This document shows, in pieces, positions 1 to 9,080 of a stretch of DNA of 64,000 bases. Under the pieces are notes generated by a model. The model was not told the DNA's origin and did no database searches. It was given only the letters and a program-made list of their open reading frames with translations. The stretch's first letter is position 1. Every line of letters starts with the position of its first letter. The position numbers and the translations under genes are program-made. The DNA comes from Flavipsychrobacter stenotrophus. Its GTDB lineage: Bacteria; Bacteroidota; Bacteroidia; Chitinophagales; Chitinophagaceae. Location of the stretch: NCBI RefSeq assembly GCF_002954265.1, contig NZ_PPSL01000004.1:124001-188000 (forward strand), in the 5' to 3' direction.

Positions 1-249
1 TGTAGAAGGTCTATAGCGCGCAGTCCGGACTTTGTAAACGCGTATGCTAACCTTGGGTTGTGTTACATGAGGCAAGGGAAATTCGACTCTTCTTTGAAAA
101 ATTTATACATCGCGATCTCTAAAGATGCTAATTTCCTTTCGTCGTACGAAAATATGGCGTTTACCTATCAGGCAATGGGTAAGACAGATTCTATGAGGAA
201 ATATAACGAAATAGCCCAGGAGCTGAGGGCCGGTGGCAAGAGGCAATGA
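1..249 (+). CDS. TPR-repeat protein, C-terminal fragment
   Basis: The reading frame is open from the first base of the window and ends at TGA 247-249, so only about 82 C-terminal residues are present. They contain two TPR-like helix pairs: one around NAYANLGLCYMRQGKFDSSL, and a second around SYENMAFTYQAMGKTDSM, each with the alanine/glycine/tyrosine spacing of the family. TPR domains serve protein-protein contacts, and nothing in the fragment indicates a specific role. An intrinsic terminator follows directly, so this gene is not cotranscribed with the ribosomal cluster. The position normally held by fusA in str-S10 arrangements is occupied by this gene. Confidence 0.75.
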   Translation, partial: CRRSIARSPDFVNAYANLGLCYMRQGKFDSSLKNLYIAISKDANFLSSYENMAFTYQAMGKTDSMRKYNEIAQELRAGGKRQ

Positions 250-273
250 TAAAAGTAAGGTTGTTCTAAAATT

Positions 274-314
274 AGGTCTGGTTCATGAAAAAAGAATCAG
301 ACCTCTTTTTTTTT
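274..314 (+). terminator. Intrinsic terminator after the TPR gene
   Basis: An 11-bp stem (AGGTCTGGTTC pairing with GAATCAGACCT, one G-U) encloses a 9-base A-rich loop and is followed by a run of nine T. It separates the TPR gene from the S10 cluster. Confidence 0.9.
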
Positions 315-845
315 GTTGATTTTGAAATTTTTTCAAAATTATTTTTTTGCATCCTGACTACTGTAAGAATGCCGGTTTCTTCATAGATTATGCGCGATGT
401 AAATGCATTTAGATTCAGCCGATAGAGAGGGTGGGGGTAAAATGGCCGGATAAATATTGAATATTTTAGTTGATAAAGAGTGATTTTTATTCACTTTGCA
501 GCTTTGATCAACAACCGAAAAATGGGCTCTTAAATTTGATAAAATATTGATAATCAATACTATTTACAAAGTAAATCCATCGTTATTGCTTGTGATTTTA
601 TTTCCATTGTTACCTGATAAAGACGGTGTTAGTAAATATTATTTTTTGATGAAAATATTTTATCAATTATTAAGAAAAAGTGTTACTTTTGCAGTCCGAA
701 AATAAATCAAGTGCTCGGGGGATTGACAAGATAAGTAAAAAGAAATGAGTAATAAAATAAAATTTCTTTTAAAAAAGTTTGTCTATTCAAAACACTTCAT
801 TACCTTTGCAGTCCCAAATTTTTAGGGTAGAATATAACAAACAGT
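315..845 (+). promoter_or_regulatory. Long AT-rich leader and promoter region of the S10 operon
   Basis: This 530-base gap has no credible gene. It contains a TACTTTTG -7-like element at 684-691 followed by GCAGTCC, and a complete Bacteroidota-type promoter nearer the gene: TTTG at 778-781, a 19-bp spacer and TACCTTTG at 801-808, again followed by GCAGTCC. The start codon of rpsJ is 37 bases beyond the second element. A 15-base palindrome (TATTGAT-A-ATCAATA) lies at 545-559 and could be an operator, but nothing else supports that. Two tandem promoters for the ribosomal operon are inferred. The second is well supported by both boxes; the first lacks an obvious -33 box. Confidence 0.7.
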
Positions 846-1151
846 ATGTCACAGCGAATCAGAATAAAGCTAAAATCTTACGATCACAACCTGGTTGATA
901 AATCAGCTGATAAGATCGTGAAGACTGTTCGTAATACAGGAGCGGTTGTAACAGGCCCCATTCCATTGCCTACAGAAAAGAAGATCTTTACCGTATTGCG
1001 TTCACCGCACGTAAACAAGAAATCACGTGAGCAGTTCCAGTTGTGCACTCACAAGCGCCTATTGGATATCTACACGTCTTCTTCACGTACCGTAGATGCA
1101 CTATCAAAGCTCGACCTGCCAAGCGGTGTTGAGGTTGAGATCAAAGCATAA
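846..1151 (+). CDS. rpsJ: 30S ribosomal protein S10
   Basis: S10 of 101 residues, the normal bacterial length, with the family N-terminus ([20 protein letters not shown]) and the conserved HKRLLDI segment. It sits in the 30S head near the A site and also binds NusB in antitermination complexes. It is the first gene of the S10-spc cluster here and follows a strong promoter at 778-808. The start ATG is the only reasonable one. A 130-base gap separates it from rplC. Confidence 0.98.
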   Translation: MSQRIRIKLKSYDHNLVDKSADKIVKTVRNTGAVVTGPIPLPTEKKIFTVLRSPHVNKKSREQFQLCTHKRLLDIYTSSSRTVDALSKLDLPSGVEVEIKA

Positions 1152-1163
1152 TGAATGATTGTT

Positions 1164-1195
1164 AATTGGCTGATCAGCTAATTTGGTAATCGAAG
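1164..1195 (+). repeat. 8-bp-periodic degenerate repeat upstream of rplC
   Basis: Four consecutive octamers AATTGGCT, GATCAGCT, AATTTGGT and AATCGAAG share the A/G-A-T start at an exact 8-base period. The same style of repeat occurs before rpsE (10142-10173) and beside accC (29168-29199). The first two and a half units can also pair as a short hairpin. Downstream, at about 1230-1258, a CCCGG/CCGGG pair brackets a possible leader hairpin before the rplC start. Confidence 0.5.
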
Positions 1196-1281
1196 GATAG
1201 TTCTTTAATAAATTGAAACAAAGTTAATCCCGGCCCACACAATTTTACGGCTCCGGGCGCTTAGCTCAAATAATAATAATA

Positions 1282-1899
1282 ATGAAAGGTATTATTGGTA
1301 AAAAAATTGGCATGACCAGTATTTTCGAGCCGAATGGCAAGCAGACCGCTTGTACCATCATCGAAGCTGGGCCTTGTGTGGTTACTCAAAAGAAGACCGT
1401 TGATACCGACGGTTACGATGCGCTCCAAATCGCATTCGGAGAGGCTAAAGTAAAGAACACTACTGCAGCTCTCGTAAATCACTTCGCTAAGGCGAGCACG
1501 ACTCCAAAACGTGTAGTAAAAGAACTTCGCAATTGCTCTATAGATAAACAACTGGGCGAAAGCATTACCTGCGAGATTTTCACTGAAGGTGAAAAAGTAA
1601 GCGTAGTAGGAACTACAAAGGGTAAAGGCTTCCAGGGTGTAGTTAAGCGTCACGGCTTTAGCGGTGTGGGTGAAGCAACCCATGGCCAGCATGACCGTTC
1701 ACGTGCTCCGGGATCTATCGGTGGTTCATCTTATCCAAGCCGAGTATTCAAAGGTATGCGCATGGCAGGCCGTATGGGTACAGACCAGGTGAAGATCAAG
1801 GCACTTCGTGTAGTGAAAATATTCCCTGAGAAAAACTACATCTTAATCAGCGGTTCGGTTCCGGGTCATAACGGATCTATTGTTTTAATTCAGAATTAA
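1282..1899 (+). CDS. rplC: 50S ribosomal protein L3
   Basis: L3 of 205 residues. It begins with the family signature MKGIIGKKIGMTSIF and carries the conserved central loop GKGFQGVVKRHGF and the GGSSYPSRVFKGMRMAGRMG segment that reaches toward the peptidyl-transferase centre. It is one of the first proteins to bind 23S rRNA and nucleates 50S assembly. Only 8 bases separate it from rplD, so the two are probably translated as a unit. Several spurious frames lie on the other strand. Confidence 0.98.
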   Translation: MKGIIGKKIGMTSIFEPNGKQTACTIIEAGPCVVTQKKTVDTDGYDALQIAFGEAKVKNTTAALVNHFAKASTTPKRVVKELRNCSIDKQLGESITCEIFTEGEKVSVVGTTKGKGFQGVVKRHGFSGVGEATHGQHDRSRAPGSIGGSSYPSRVFKGMRMAGRMGTDQVKIKALRVVKIFPEKNYILISGSVPGHNGSIVLIQN

Positions 1900-1907
1900 T
1901 TTTAGTC

Positions 1908-2549
1908 ATGCAAGTTGACGTTTTAAATAGTAAAGGTGCAAAGACAGGCCGTTCAGTAGAACTTCCTGATGATATCTTCAACATTGAGCCAAATGATCAT
2001 TGTATCTACCTAGCGGTAAAGCAATATCTGGCTGCTCAGCGTCAAGGTACGCACAAATCAAAGACCCGTGCTGAGGTAAAGGGTTCTTCAAAGAAATTGC
2101 ACAAGCAGAAAGGAACAGGTGGTAGCCGTAAGGGTAATATCCGTAATCCTTTGTACAAGGGTGGTGGTGCCGTTAATGGTCCAGTTCCGCACATGTACGG
2201 CTTCAAACTTAACCGTAAGGTTAAGGATCTGGCAAAGGTGAGTGCATTGACTTACAAAGCTCGTGCTAACCAGATAGTAGTAGTAGAGGACCTGAAAATG
2301 GAAGCTCCTAAGACTAAGGCTTACACCGAGATACTGGATGCCCTTCGTGGTGATAACCGCAAGTCAATGATGGTTGTACCTGAATTTGACAGCAACATCT
2401 ACCTGAGCAGCCGTAACGTGCCAAACACAAAGACAGTAATGCTTAGCGATCTGAACACTTACGATATCACTCACACAAACGTGATCGTATTTACTGAATC
2501 AGTAGCTAAGATGTTTACCGAAGAAATGGCTGTTGTAGAAGAAGCTTAA
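1908..2549 (+). CDS. rplD: 50S ribosomal protein L4
   Basis: L4 of 213 residues. The long basic loop with KLHKQKGTGGSRKGNIRNP, which lines the peptide exit tunnel, is intact. In enterobacteria L4 also represses the S10 operon at a leader hairpin; whether that happens here cannot be told from sequence. The C-terminus has a short acidic end (EEMAVVEEA). Confidence 0.97.
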   Translation: MQVDVLNSKGAKTGRSVELPDDIFNIEPNDHCIYLAVKQYLAAQRQGTHKSKTRAEVKGSSKKLHKQKGTGGSRKGNIRNPLYKGGGAVNGPVPHMYGFKLNRKVKDLAKVSALTYKARANQIVVVEDLKMEAPKTKAYTEILDALRGDNRKSMMVVPEFDSNIYLSSRNVPNTKTVMLSDLNTYDITHTNVIVFTESVAKMFTEEMAVVEEA

Positions 2550-2624
2550 TTGCTGATAATACCAGAGTAAAATAAAATAATAATCAGTTTGTTTGTAACG
2601 AACGGACTCTTAAAAATAAATACG

Positions 2625-2924
2625 ATGAAACTTTCAGAAGTGTTGGTACGGCCGGTAATTACCGAAAAGGTAAATCGCCAGATGGAAAAAAGCGGCCGCT
2701 ACACATTTGTAGTAGGACATGCAGCTAATAAGATCGAGATCAAAAAAGCTGTTGAAGAGTTTTACAACGTCAAAGTAAGCGAAGTAAACACTATCGTAGT
2801 TCCTGCGAAAAATAAGACGCGCTATACTAAGGCAGGTTTTCTTCAGGGAAGAAAATCTTCATACAAGAAGGCAGTAGTTTCTCTTGCAGAAGGAGAATCA
2901 ATTGATCTTTTCGCCCAGGGATAG
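2625..2924 (+). CDS. rplW: 50S ribosomal protein L23
   Basis: L23 of 99 residues, at the exit of the peptide tunnel where trigger factor and SRP dock. The family motif LVRPVITEK is at the N-terminus and the flexible basic loop around VPAKNKTRYTKAGFLQGRK is present. The frame extends upstream to a TTG at 2589, but the ATG at 2625 gives the family-typical MKLSEVLVRP start and is preceded by an A-rich stretch, so it is chosen. Confidence 0.96.
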   Translation: MKLSEVLVRPVITEKVNRQMEKSGRYTFVVGHAANKIEIKKAVEEFYNVKVSEVNTIVVPAKNKTRYTKAGFLQGRKSSYKKAVVSLAEGESIDLFAQG

Positions 2925-3037
2925 TAGATAGTCGACAGGGAAACCTGTAGATGGTATAAGTAAACTAACAAACAAATAATACGATGTGGATAGGCTAGTT
3001 AGTTAGCAAATTATCGCATCAGTTAATAAAAGTAAAA

Positions 3038-3871
3038 ATGGCATTACGTAAATACAAACCGGTTACAGCCGGAACACGCTGGAGAATAGGTAACGCATAC
3101 GCGGAAATTACCACTAACGTGCCTGAGAAAAGCCTTCTGGAGCACCAGCATGGTACAGGTGGTCGTAACTTTCAGGGTCGCCGTGCAATGCGCTACATAG
3201 GTGGCGGTAACAAGATCATGTATCGTTTGGTAGATTTCAAACGTAACAAGAGTGAGATCAAGGCTACTGTTAAGTCAATAGAGTATGATCCAAACCGTAC
3301 AGCTTTCATCGCATTGTTACATTATATAGATGGTGAAAAGCGTTACATCATCGCTCCACAGGGCTTGGAAGTTGGTTCTTCTGTATTAAGTGGTCCGGCG
3401 GTTGCTCCTGAAGTAGGTAATGCATTGTTGTTGAAGAATATGCCTTTGGGTACTGTTATCCACAACATTGAGTTGCAGCCAGGTAAGGGTGGTGCACTTG
3501 CACGTTCTGCAGGTACATATGCCCAGCTTAGCGCTAAGGAAGAAAAGTATTGCGTACTGAAAATGCCAAGTGGTGAGCTTCGTAAAGTATTGAGCACATG
3601 TATGGCAACTGTAGGTATCGTATCTAACAGCGATCACGCGCTCCAGTCAATGGGTAAAGCAGGTCGTAACCGTTGGAAGGGTATCAAGCCACGTAACCGT
3701 GGTGTTGCGATGAACCCGGTAGATCACCCGATGGGTGGTGGTGAAGGTAGGTCTTCAGGTGGTCATCCACGTAGCCGTACTGGTAAGTATGCTAAGGGTG
3801 AAAAGACAAGAAGCCGTACCAAGTCAACTAATAAGCTGATCATCCAACGCAAGAACGGTAAGAAGCTCTAG
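3038..3871 (+). CDS. rplB: 50S ribosomal protein L2
   Basis: L2 of 277 residues, full length. It contains the RNA-binding SH3/OB half ([14 protein letters not shown]...) and the C-terminal segment [20 protein letters not shown] with the conserved histidine needed for subunit association and peptidyl transfer. The 113-base gap before it is AT-rich with no clear promoter box. Confidence 0.98.
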   Translation: MALRKYKPVTAGTRWRIGNAYAEITTNVPEKSLLEHQHGTGGRNFQGRRAMRYIGGGNKIMYRLVDFKRNKSEIKATVKSIEYDPNRTAFIALLHYIDGEKRYIIAPQGLEVGSSVLSGPAVAPEVGNALLLKNMPLGTVIHNIELQPGKGGALARSAGTYAQLSAKEEKYCVLKMPSGELRKVLSTCMATVGIVSNSDHALQSMGKAGRNRWKGIKPRNRGVAMNPVDHPMGGGEGRSSGGHPRSRTGKYAKGEKTRSRTKSTNKLIIQRKNGKKL

Positions 3872-3931
3872 TCTGATAATAAGTTAAATGGGGTAGTACC
3901 CCGAACATAAACAAAAAAATAGTCAATAAAA

Positions 3932-4201
3932 ATGGCTCGTTCAATAAGCAAAGGACCTTATGTAGATGCAAAACTGGGACGTAAGGTATCCGCAGTAAAT
4001 GATGGTAAAGTGAAGAAGGGTGTTGTAAAAACCTGGAGTCGCCGTAGCACTATCACCCCGGATTTCGTAGGACTTACTTTCGCAGTTCACAATGGTAACA
4101 AGTTTATACCGGTATATGTTACTGAGTATATGGTTGGCCATAAGTTGGGTGAGTTTGCACCTACCCGTAACTTCAGGGGACATAGCGGAAGCAAACAGTA
4201 A
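3932..4201 (+). CDS. rpsS: 30S ribosomal protein S19
   Basis: S19 of 89 residues with the N-terminal [15 protein letters not shown], the central [21 protein letters not shown] and the C-terminal [18 protein letters not shown] signatures. It lies in the 30S head next to S13 and contributes to bridge B1. It is followed by a 119-base gap before rplV. Confidence 0.98.
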   Translation: MARSISKGPYVDAKLGRKVSAVNDGKVKKGVVKTWSRRSTITPDFVGLTFAVHNGNKFIPVYVTEYMVGHKLGEFAPTRNFRGHSGSKQ

Positions 4202-4320
4202 GTAAGTTGATGGCAGAAGGGTAATACCGGTAGCCTGATATAATATAAAAGAGAAACAATAGTAATAATAGCGATTTGGCACAGCGAGATATCTGTGTCT
4301 GAGATCAAAAATCAAAAATA

Positions 4321-4689
4321 ATGGAAGCTGTAGCTCGCTTACGAAATTATCCTACCTCTCCCCGCAAAATGCGCCTTTTGGCAGATTTGATCCGTGGGAC
4401 AGACGTAGAACAAGCACTGAATACTTTGAAATTCAGCACAAAACATCCTTCAGTAGCAATGGAAAAATTGCTGTTGAGTGCGATCGCAAACTGGAGAGTA
4501 AAGAACGAAGGTGTGGATCTGATTGATGCAAGTCTGTTTGTAAAAACAATATTTGTAGATGGTGGCCGTGTTCTGAAGAGGATGCGCCCTGCGCCACAAG
4601 GCCGTGCATACCGTGTTCGTAAGCGCAGCAATCATATCACTATCATAGTAGATAGTCGTATTCCGCAGGTACAAACAACTGAAGCTTAA
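4321..4689 (+). CDS. rplV: 50S ribosomal protein L22
   Basis: L22 of 122 residues. [17 protein letters not shown] at the start and the beta-hairpin with [20 protein letters not shown], which extends into the exit tunnel near the macrolide site, are both complete. The ATG follows the A-rich stretch AAAAATCAAAAATA that replaces a Shine-Dalgarno sequence in this phylum. Confidence 0.97.
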   Translation: MEAVARLRNYPTSPRKMRLLADLIRGTDVEQALNTLKFSTKHPSVAMEKLLLSAIANWRVKNEGVDLIDASLFVKTIFVDGGRVLKRMRPAPQGRAYRVRKRSNHITIIVDSRIPQVQTTEA

Positions 4690-4720
4690 ACATTAAATAA
4701 TATAACTCAATAATAGTACA

Positions 4721-5608
4721 ATGGGTCAAAAATGTAATCCTATAGGTAACAGGTTGGGCATCATCCGCGGATGGGATTCAATGTGGTATGGAGAAAAAAA
4801 GGACTTCGGCCAGAAACTGGTAGAAGATCACAAAATCCGCACTTACTTGGCGGCGCGTATCAACAAAGGTGGTATTTCACGTATAGTTATAGAGCGCACA
4901 TTAGGTAAGTTGATCGTGACCATCCACACGTCTAAGCCTGGTATTATCATAGGCAAGGGTGGAACTGAAGTTGACCGTATCAAGGAAGAACTTAAGAACC
5001 TTACTAAAAAGGATGACGTTCAGATAAACATCATGGAAATTCGCCGCCCTGAGTTGGATGCGATGATCGTTGGTGACACTATCGCCCGTCAGATTGAAGG
5101 CCGTGTTAGCTACAAGCGCGCAATTAAGATGGCAATATCAACTGCAATGAGAATGGGGGCCGAAGGTATCAAGATCAAAGCAAGCGGTCGTCTTAACGGT
5201 TCTGAAATAGCACGTTCTGAAGAATTCAAACAAGGACGTACACCACTACATACTTTCCGTATGGAAATAGACTATGCTTCTGTATATGCTATGACCGTAT
5301 ATGGTAAGATCGGATTGAAGATCTGGATCTGTAAGGGTGAAGTTTTGGGCGAAGTTGAATTGAACCCTAACTTCTCTGCTAACTCAGATAGTCGCGGTAA
5401 CAACCGTCAGCCAGGTTTTGCAGGAGTAGAAGGATCACGTGGTGAGCGTGGTGGCAACGATCGCAGAGGTGGTGGTAATGACCGTGGCGGAGATCGCCGT
5501 GGTGGTGGACAGGGTGGTGATCGTCGCGGTGGTACCGGTGGCGGTGGCAACCGTGGAGGCGCAGCAGGCGGTGGTAACCGTGGTGGTGCAGCAGGCGGCC
5601 GTCGCTAA
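4721..5608 (+). CDS. rpsC: 30S ribosomal protein S3 with Gly/Arg-rich C-terminal tail
   Basis: S3, part of the mRNA entry site and helicase with S4 and S5. Residues 1-220 are a normal S3: N-terminal domain, type II KH domain with the [14 protein letters not shown] loop, and the C-terminal domain ending near GEVELNPNF. Residues 221-295 are an added low-complexity tail made almost only of Gly, Arg, Asp, Asn and Ala, with repeated RGG, DRRGG and NRGG units. The total of 295 residues compares with about 230-240 in well-known bacteria. The corresponding DNA (about 5380-5605) is itself repetitive, so the tail length may vary between strains. No frameshift is visible and the frame closes at TAA 5606-5608. 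Confidence 0.96.
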   Translation: MGQKCNPIGNRLGIIRGWDSMWYGEKKDFGQKLVEDHKIRTYLAARINKGGISRIVIERTLGKLIVTIHTSKPGIIIGKGGTEVDRIKEELKNLTKKDDVQINIMEIRRPELDAMIVGDTIARQIEGRVSYKRAIKMAISTAMRMGAEGIKIKASGRLNGSEIARSEEFKQGRTPLHTFRMEIDYASVYAMTVYGKIGLKIWICKGEVLGEVELNPNFSANSDSRGNNRQPGFAGVEGSRGERGGNDRRGGGNDRGGDRRGGGQGGDRRGGTGGGGNRGGAAGGGNRGGAAGGRR

Positions 5609-5678
5609 GATAGCCTTACCCAAGCGGAAGGACAAGATAAATTCATAATATTTAGCATACTCTTATAATTTTGTAACA

Positions 5679-6101
5679 ATGTTACAGCCGAAAAAAGTAA
5701 AACACCGTAAAGCCCATAAAGGCAGGATAAAGGGAAACGCACAGCGTGGTGCAATGATTGCCTTTGGTTCGTTTGGTCTTAAAGCCATGGAACCTAAGTG
5801 GATCACAAACCGCCAGATTGAGGCAGCCCGTCAGGCAATGACCCGCCACATGAAGCGTGAAGGTAATGTGTGGATCCGTATATTCCCTGACAAACCAATT
5901 ACCCGCAAGCCTGCAGAGGTTCGTATGGGTAAGGGTAAAGGTAGCCTGGAGTTTTGGGCTGCAGTTGTTAAGCCAGGTCTGATCATGTTCGAAATGGATG
6001 GTATCCCTGAAGAACTGGCACGTGAAGCTATGTTGCTTGCCGCACAGAAGCTTCCTATCAGAACTAAGTTTGTTGTTCGTCACGATTACGCAGGCGAATA
6101 A
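5679..6101 (+). CDS. rplP: 50S ribosomal protein L16
   Basis: L16 of 140 residues, with [11 protein letters not shown] at the start, the conserved [20 protein letters not shown], and [17 protein letters not shown] near the tRNA-binding surface. It occupies the A-site side of the 50S central protuberance. A 114-base spacer with a weak AGATAG/CTATCT inverted repeat separates it from rpmC. Confidence 0.98.
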   Translation: MLQPKKVKHRKAHKGRIKGNAQRGAMIAFGSFGLKAMEPKWITNRQIEAARQAMTRHMKREGNVWIRIFPDKPITRKPAEVRMGKGKGSLEFWAAVVKPGLIMFEMDGIPEELAREAMLLAAQKLPIRTKFVVRHDYAGE

Positions 6102-6215
6102 TACCGGGAGGAGAAATGTAGTTAGATAGTCGTTAAGACTGCAATAACTATCTCAATAATAAAAACAGTAAGTGAAAAGTCTGTGACTGATTACTAACTA
6201 CTAATAAAAAATAAA

Positions 6216-6428
6216 ATGGCAAAAGACAAAAAAGCGAAGGTTGATGATTACCGCTCGCTGGATAATGCAGGACTAGCTTCAAAGATCAGCGAAGAAGAAT
6301 TGCGTCTGAAAAAGACAAAGTTTAGTCATGCGGTTAATCCAATTGAGAATCCACTCGTTATTAAGCAAATGCGTCGTCAGATAGCACGCCTGAAAACTGA
6401 GAATCGTAAAAGAGAACTAGGTTCCTAA
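6216..6428 (+). CDS. rpmC: 50S ribosomal protein L29
   Basis: L29 of 70 residues: two long helices with the conserved [11 protein letters not shown] and the C-terminal [10 protein letters not shown] signature. It sits beside L23 at the tunnel exit. The N-terminus is a little longer and more basic than in enterobacteria. The next gene begins about 11 bases after its stop codon. Confidence 0.95.
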   Translation: MAKDKKAKVDDYRSLDNAGLASKISEEELRLKKTKFSHAVNPIENPLVIKQMRRQIARLKTENRKRELGS

Positions 6429-6439
6429 TAAATATATTG

Positions 6440-6709
6440 ATGTCCGTTATGGCAATTGAAAGAAAAAGCAGGAAAACCCGTATCGGGGTAGTTAGCAGTG
6501 ATAAGATGGAGAAGACCATCACCATTACTGTAGAACGTAAAGTTAAACACCCTTTATACGGTAAATTCCTTAAGAAATCATCGAGCTTCCACGCTCATGA
6601 TGAAAGCAATTCTGCAGGAATTGGCGATGTAGTTCGCATTATGGAAACGCGTCCGCTTAGTAAGACTAAACGCTGGCGCCTGGTAGAAATTATTGAAAAA
6701 GCTAAGTAA
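6440..6709 (+). CDS. rpsQ: 30S ribosomal protein S17
   Basis: S17, an OB-fold primary 16S rRNA binder, recognised by [20 protein letters not shown] and [19 protein letters not shown]. Two in-frame ATG codons are possible: 6440 (MSVMAIERK, 89 residues) and 6449 (MAIERK, 86 residues). Conserved sequence only begins near residue 7, so neither is excluded. 6440 is given because it is closest to the rpmC stop. Confidence 0.95.
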   Translation: MSVMAIERKSRKTRIGVVSSDKMEKTITITVERKVKHPLYGKFLKKSSSFHAHDESNSAGIGDVVRIMETRPLSKTKRWRLVEIIEKAK

Positions 6710-6718
6710 CTTTTTAGA

Positions 6719-7087
6719 ATGATACAACAAGAATCCCGGCTCAATGTAGCCGACAACAGCGGTGCCAAAGAAGTACTTTGCATTCGTGTGTTGGGCAATT
6801 CGGGTCAAGACTATGCAGGTATAGGCGATAAGATCGTTGTTACTGTTAAGGATGCTATCCCAGGTGGTGGTATGAAGAAGGGTACTGTGTCAAAAGCAGT
6901 TATCGTTCGTACCAAGAAGAAACTTCGCCGCAGGGATGGTTCTTATATCAGTTTCGATGACAACGCAGTGGTGTTGCTCAACAACTCTGATGATCCGCGC
7001 GGTACCCGTATCTTTGGACCGGTAGCCCGTGAATTGCGTGACAAGGGTTATATGAAAATAGTTTCCCTCGCACCAGAAGTATTGTAA
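6719..7087 (+). CDS. rplN: 50S ribosomal protein L14
   Basis: L14 of 122 residues, exactly the bacterial norm, starting [17 protein letters not shown] and containing the [15 protein letters not shown] and [24 protein letters not shown] motifs. It forms bridge B8 with h14 of 16S rRNA. The start is 9 bases past the rpsQ stop. A promoter-like element directly follows the gene. Confidence 0.98.
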   Translation: MIQQESRLNVADNSGAKEVLCIRVLGNSGQDYAGIGDKIVVTVKDAIPGGGMKKGTVSKAVIVRTKKKLRRRDGSYISFDDNAVVLLNNSDDPRGTRIFGPVARELRDKGYMKIVSLAPEVL

Positions 7088-7096
7088 AATTTGTTG

Positions 7097-7125
7097 TACC
7101 TTTGCAGCCCGTTACGAAAAACGGG
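7097..7125 (+). promoter_or_regulatory. Internal promoter-like element and hairpin before rplX
   Basis: TACCTTTG (7097-7104) followed by GCAGCCC is nearly identical to the element upstream of rpsJ. No TTTG -33 box lies at the proper distance, so promoter activity is uncertain. Immediately downstream, CCCGTT (7108-7113) and AACGGG (7120-7125) form a 6-bp hairpin with a 6-base loop at what would be the 5' end of the transcript. Confidence 0.5.
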
Positions 7126-7154
7126 GTAAAGTATAACGTTAATTCATAGTAATC

Positions 7155-7493
7155 GTGAAACAGAGATTCAAACCAAAGTTTAATATCAAGAAGGGCGATA
7201 ACGTGGTAGTTATTGCTGGTGACGATAAGGATCGCACCACACCACGTAAGGTGCTTAGTGTTATTATCGCTGAAGGCCGCATAGTGGTTGAAGGTGTTAA
7301 TATGATCACCAAGCATTTGAAGCCTAATGCGCAAAATCCTCAGGGTGGTATTATAAAGGAGGAAGCTCCTTTCGCTATCTCTAATGTAATGCTGTGGGAT
7401 GCGAAGTCAAAAGGTGGAACACGTGTATCACGTACTCGTACTGAAACCGGTTTTTCTCGTATTTCTAAAAAATCAGGGGAGGTAATCAAGTAA
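7155..7493 (+). CDS. rplX: 50S ribosomal protein L24
   Basis: L24 of 112 residues with the KOW motif ([25 protein letters not shown]) and the [17 protein letters not shown] segment. It is an assembly-initiating 23S rRNA binder. The start codon is GTG at 7155; there is no ATG in frame upstream and the GTG gives [15 protein letters not shown] as expected. Its stop codon shares one base with the rplE start. Confidence 0.96.
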   Translation: MKQRFKPKFNIKKGDNVVVIAGDDKDRTTPRKVLSVIIAEGRIVVEGVNMITKHLKPNAQNPQGGIIKEEAPFAISNVMLWDAKSKGGTRVSRTRTETGFSRISKKSGEVIK

Positions 7494-8068
7494 TGGAAAA
7501 CACAACAAAATATTCCCCTCGTTTACTTAAGAAGTACAGGGATGAAGTGGTTCCCGGAATGATGAAGAAATTCGGGTACAAAACAGTAATGCAATGCCCA
7601 CGTTTGGTTAAGATCTGTCTTAATCAGGGTGTAAAGGGTTCTGTTTCTGACAAGAAAATGATCGATGATGCAGTAAACGAAATGTCAATGATCACTGGTC
7701 AGAAGTCAATTCCTACTATGTCTAAGAAAGACATCTCTAACTTTAAGCTTCGTAAGAACATGCCTATCGGCTGCCGTGTTACGTTGCGTAATGTTAACAT
7801 GTTCGAATTCCTGGATCGTTTTATATCTGTATCTCTCCCACGTGTACGTGATTTCAAGGGTATCAATGAGAAATCATTTGATGGCCGTGGTAACTATACA
7901 ATGGGTATTACAGAGCAGATCATCTATCCTGAGATCAACATCGACAAATTGCCTCGCATCAGCGGTATGGACATAACTTTTGTTACTACAGCTGCTACTA
8001 ATGAAGAAGCATACGAGTTGCTCAGATTGATGGGTATGCCATTCAAAAACATGGAAAAAACAGGCTAG
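7493..8068 (+). CDS. rplE: 50S ribosomal protein L5
   Basis: L5 of 191 residues, the 5S rRNA-binding protein of the central protuberance. Recognised by [14 protein letters not shown], the [19 protein letters not shown] segment and the late [20 protein letters not shown]. The TAATG overlap with rplX indicates translational coupling. A terminator-like hairpin lies just after the stop. Confidence 0.98.
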   Translation: MENTTKYSPRLLKKYRDEVVPGMMKKFGYKTVMQCPRLVKICLNQGVKGSVSDKKMIDDAVNEMSMITGQKSIPTMSKKDISNFKLRKNMPIGCRVTLRNVNMFEFLDRFISVSLPRVRDFKGINEKSFDGRGNYTMGITEQIIYPEINIDKLPRISGMDITFVTTAATNEEAYELLRLMGMPFKNMEKTG

Positions 8069-8079
8069 TACTTTTGGAG

Positions 8080-8108
8080 ACCGGGGTATGAAAATACGTC
8101 CGGTTTTT
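8080..8108 (+). terminator. Terminator-like hairpin between rplE and rpsN
   Basis: ACCGGGGTAT and ATACGTCCGGT pair with one small bulge around a GAAA loop and are followed by TTTTT. It lies inside the ribosomal operon, so it would act as an attenuator or 3'-end processing/stability element and not as an end point. Confidence 0.55.
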
Positions 8109-8175
8109 ACTTGATCTATCAAATATATTTAAGAACATTTTCACGGATAAAACCGGGGAATAAGATAACAGAAAA

Positions 8176-8445
8176 ATGGCTAGAGAATCAGTAAAAGCCC
8201 GTCAACGCAAACGCGAGAAAATGGTAGTTAAGTACGCTTCTAAGCGTGCTGCACTTAAGGCCGCAGGAGATTATGAAGGTTTGGATGCACTTCCAAGAAA
8301 TTCATCTGCTGTACGCTTGAAGAACAGGTGTCAGATCACCGGCCGTCCTCGTGGTTATATGAGATATTTCGGCATCTGCCGTAATGCTTTCCGCGACATG
8401 GCGCTTGACGGTAAAATACCAGGAGTAAGAAAAGCGAGCTGGTAA
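8176..8445 (+). CDS. rpsN: 30S ribosomal protein S14 (long, zinc-free type)
   Basis: S14 of 89 residues with [42 protein letters not shown] and a basic N-terminus. The paired CxxC zinc ribbon of the short form is absent, so this is the zinc-independent long form. It sits in the 30S head next to S3 and S10. Confidence 0.97.
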   Translation: MARESVKARQRKREKMVVKYASKRAALKAAGDYEGLDALPRNSSAVRLKNRCQITGRPRGYMRYFGICRNAFRDMALDGKIPGVRKASW

Positions 8446-8545
8446 ACCCCTATTCTGCAAAGGCAGAAAAAGGAAAAAGTTTCAAGGTCAGGATAGAAAC
8501 TCCTGAAACCCGTAACAATTGTTTTACAAAACCTAAAAAATAAAA

Positions 8546-8944
8546 ATGGTAACAGATCCAATAGCAGATTTATTGACCCGTATCCGTAACGCACAAATGG
8601 CTCGTCATCGTATCGTTGAGATACCGGCCTCTAACGTTAAAAAGCGTATCGCTGAAATACTTTATGACAAAGGTTATATCCTGAAGTACAAGTTTGAAGC
8701 AGATAGCAAACAAGGTCTTATCAAAATAGCGTTGAAGTACGATCCGATCACTAAGGAGCCAGCTATTAAGTCTTTAGAGCGCGTTAGCCGTCCAGGTCTT
8801 CGCCAGTATTCTAAGCCAGCTGATATCCGTCGTGTATTGAATGGTTTGGGTATCTCTATCATCTCTACATCTAAGGGTGTAATGACAGATAAAGAAGCAC
8901 GTAGCCAGAATGTAGGTGGAGAAGTAATGTGCAATATTTACTAG
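8546..8944 (+). CDS. rpsH: 30S ribosomal protein S8
   Basis: S8 of 132 residues, beginning MVTDPIADLLTRIRNAQMA and ending with the RNA-binding STSKGVMTDKEAR...GGEVMCNIY. It is a primary binder of the 16S central domain; in E. coli it represses the spc operon through an L5 mRNA hairpin. A hairpin plus T-run follows its stop codon. Confidence 0.98.
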   Translation: MVTDPIADLLTRIRNAQMARHRIVEIPASNVKKRIAEILYDKGYILKYKFEADSKQGLIKIALKYDPITKEPAIKSLERVSRPGLRQYSKPADIRRVLNGLGISIISTSKGVMTDKEARSQNVGGEVMCNIY

Positions 8945-8953
8945 TATTTGCTT

Positions 8954-8988
8954 ATTTGTAGCTGGTTAGCCGGCTACAAATATTTTTT
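8954..8988 (+). terminator. Terminator-like hairpin between rpsH and rplF
   Basis: ATTTGTAGCTGG and CCGGCTACAAAT form a 12-bp stem (one T-G pair) with a TTAG tetraloop, followed by ATTTTTT. Structurally it is as good as the terminators at real gene ends in this window, yet it lies 93 bases before rplF in the same operon. Confidence 0.7.
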
Positions 8989-9080
8989 ATAGAAAGAGTG
9001 CAGCTGATAATATTAAGTTCTCTATACGGTGACTGAACACGGCTTACACTTTAGTTTTTTAATTTTTACAATTTTTTTTT

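Noticed and set aside
1261-1692. 143-codon open frame on the - strand over rplC
   Set aside because: Antisense to a clear L3 gene; low-complexity Tyr-rich end and no family features.
5439-5648. Open frame in another phase over the S3 tail
   Set aside because: Val/Ala-rich translation caused by the repetitive Gly/Arg DNA; S3 frame is continuous and real.
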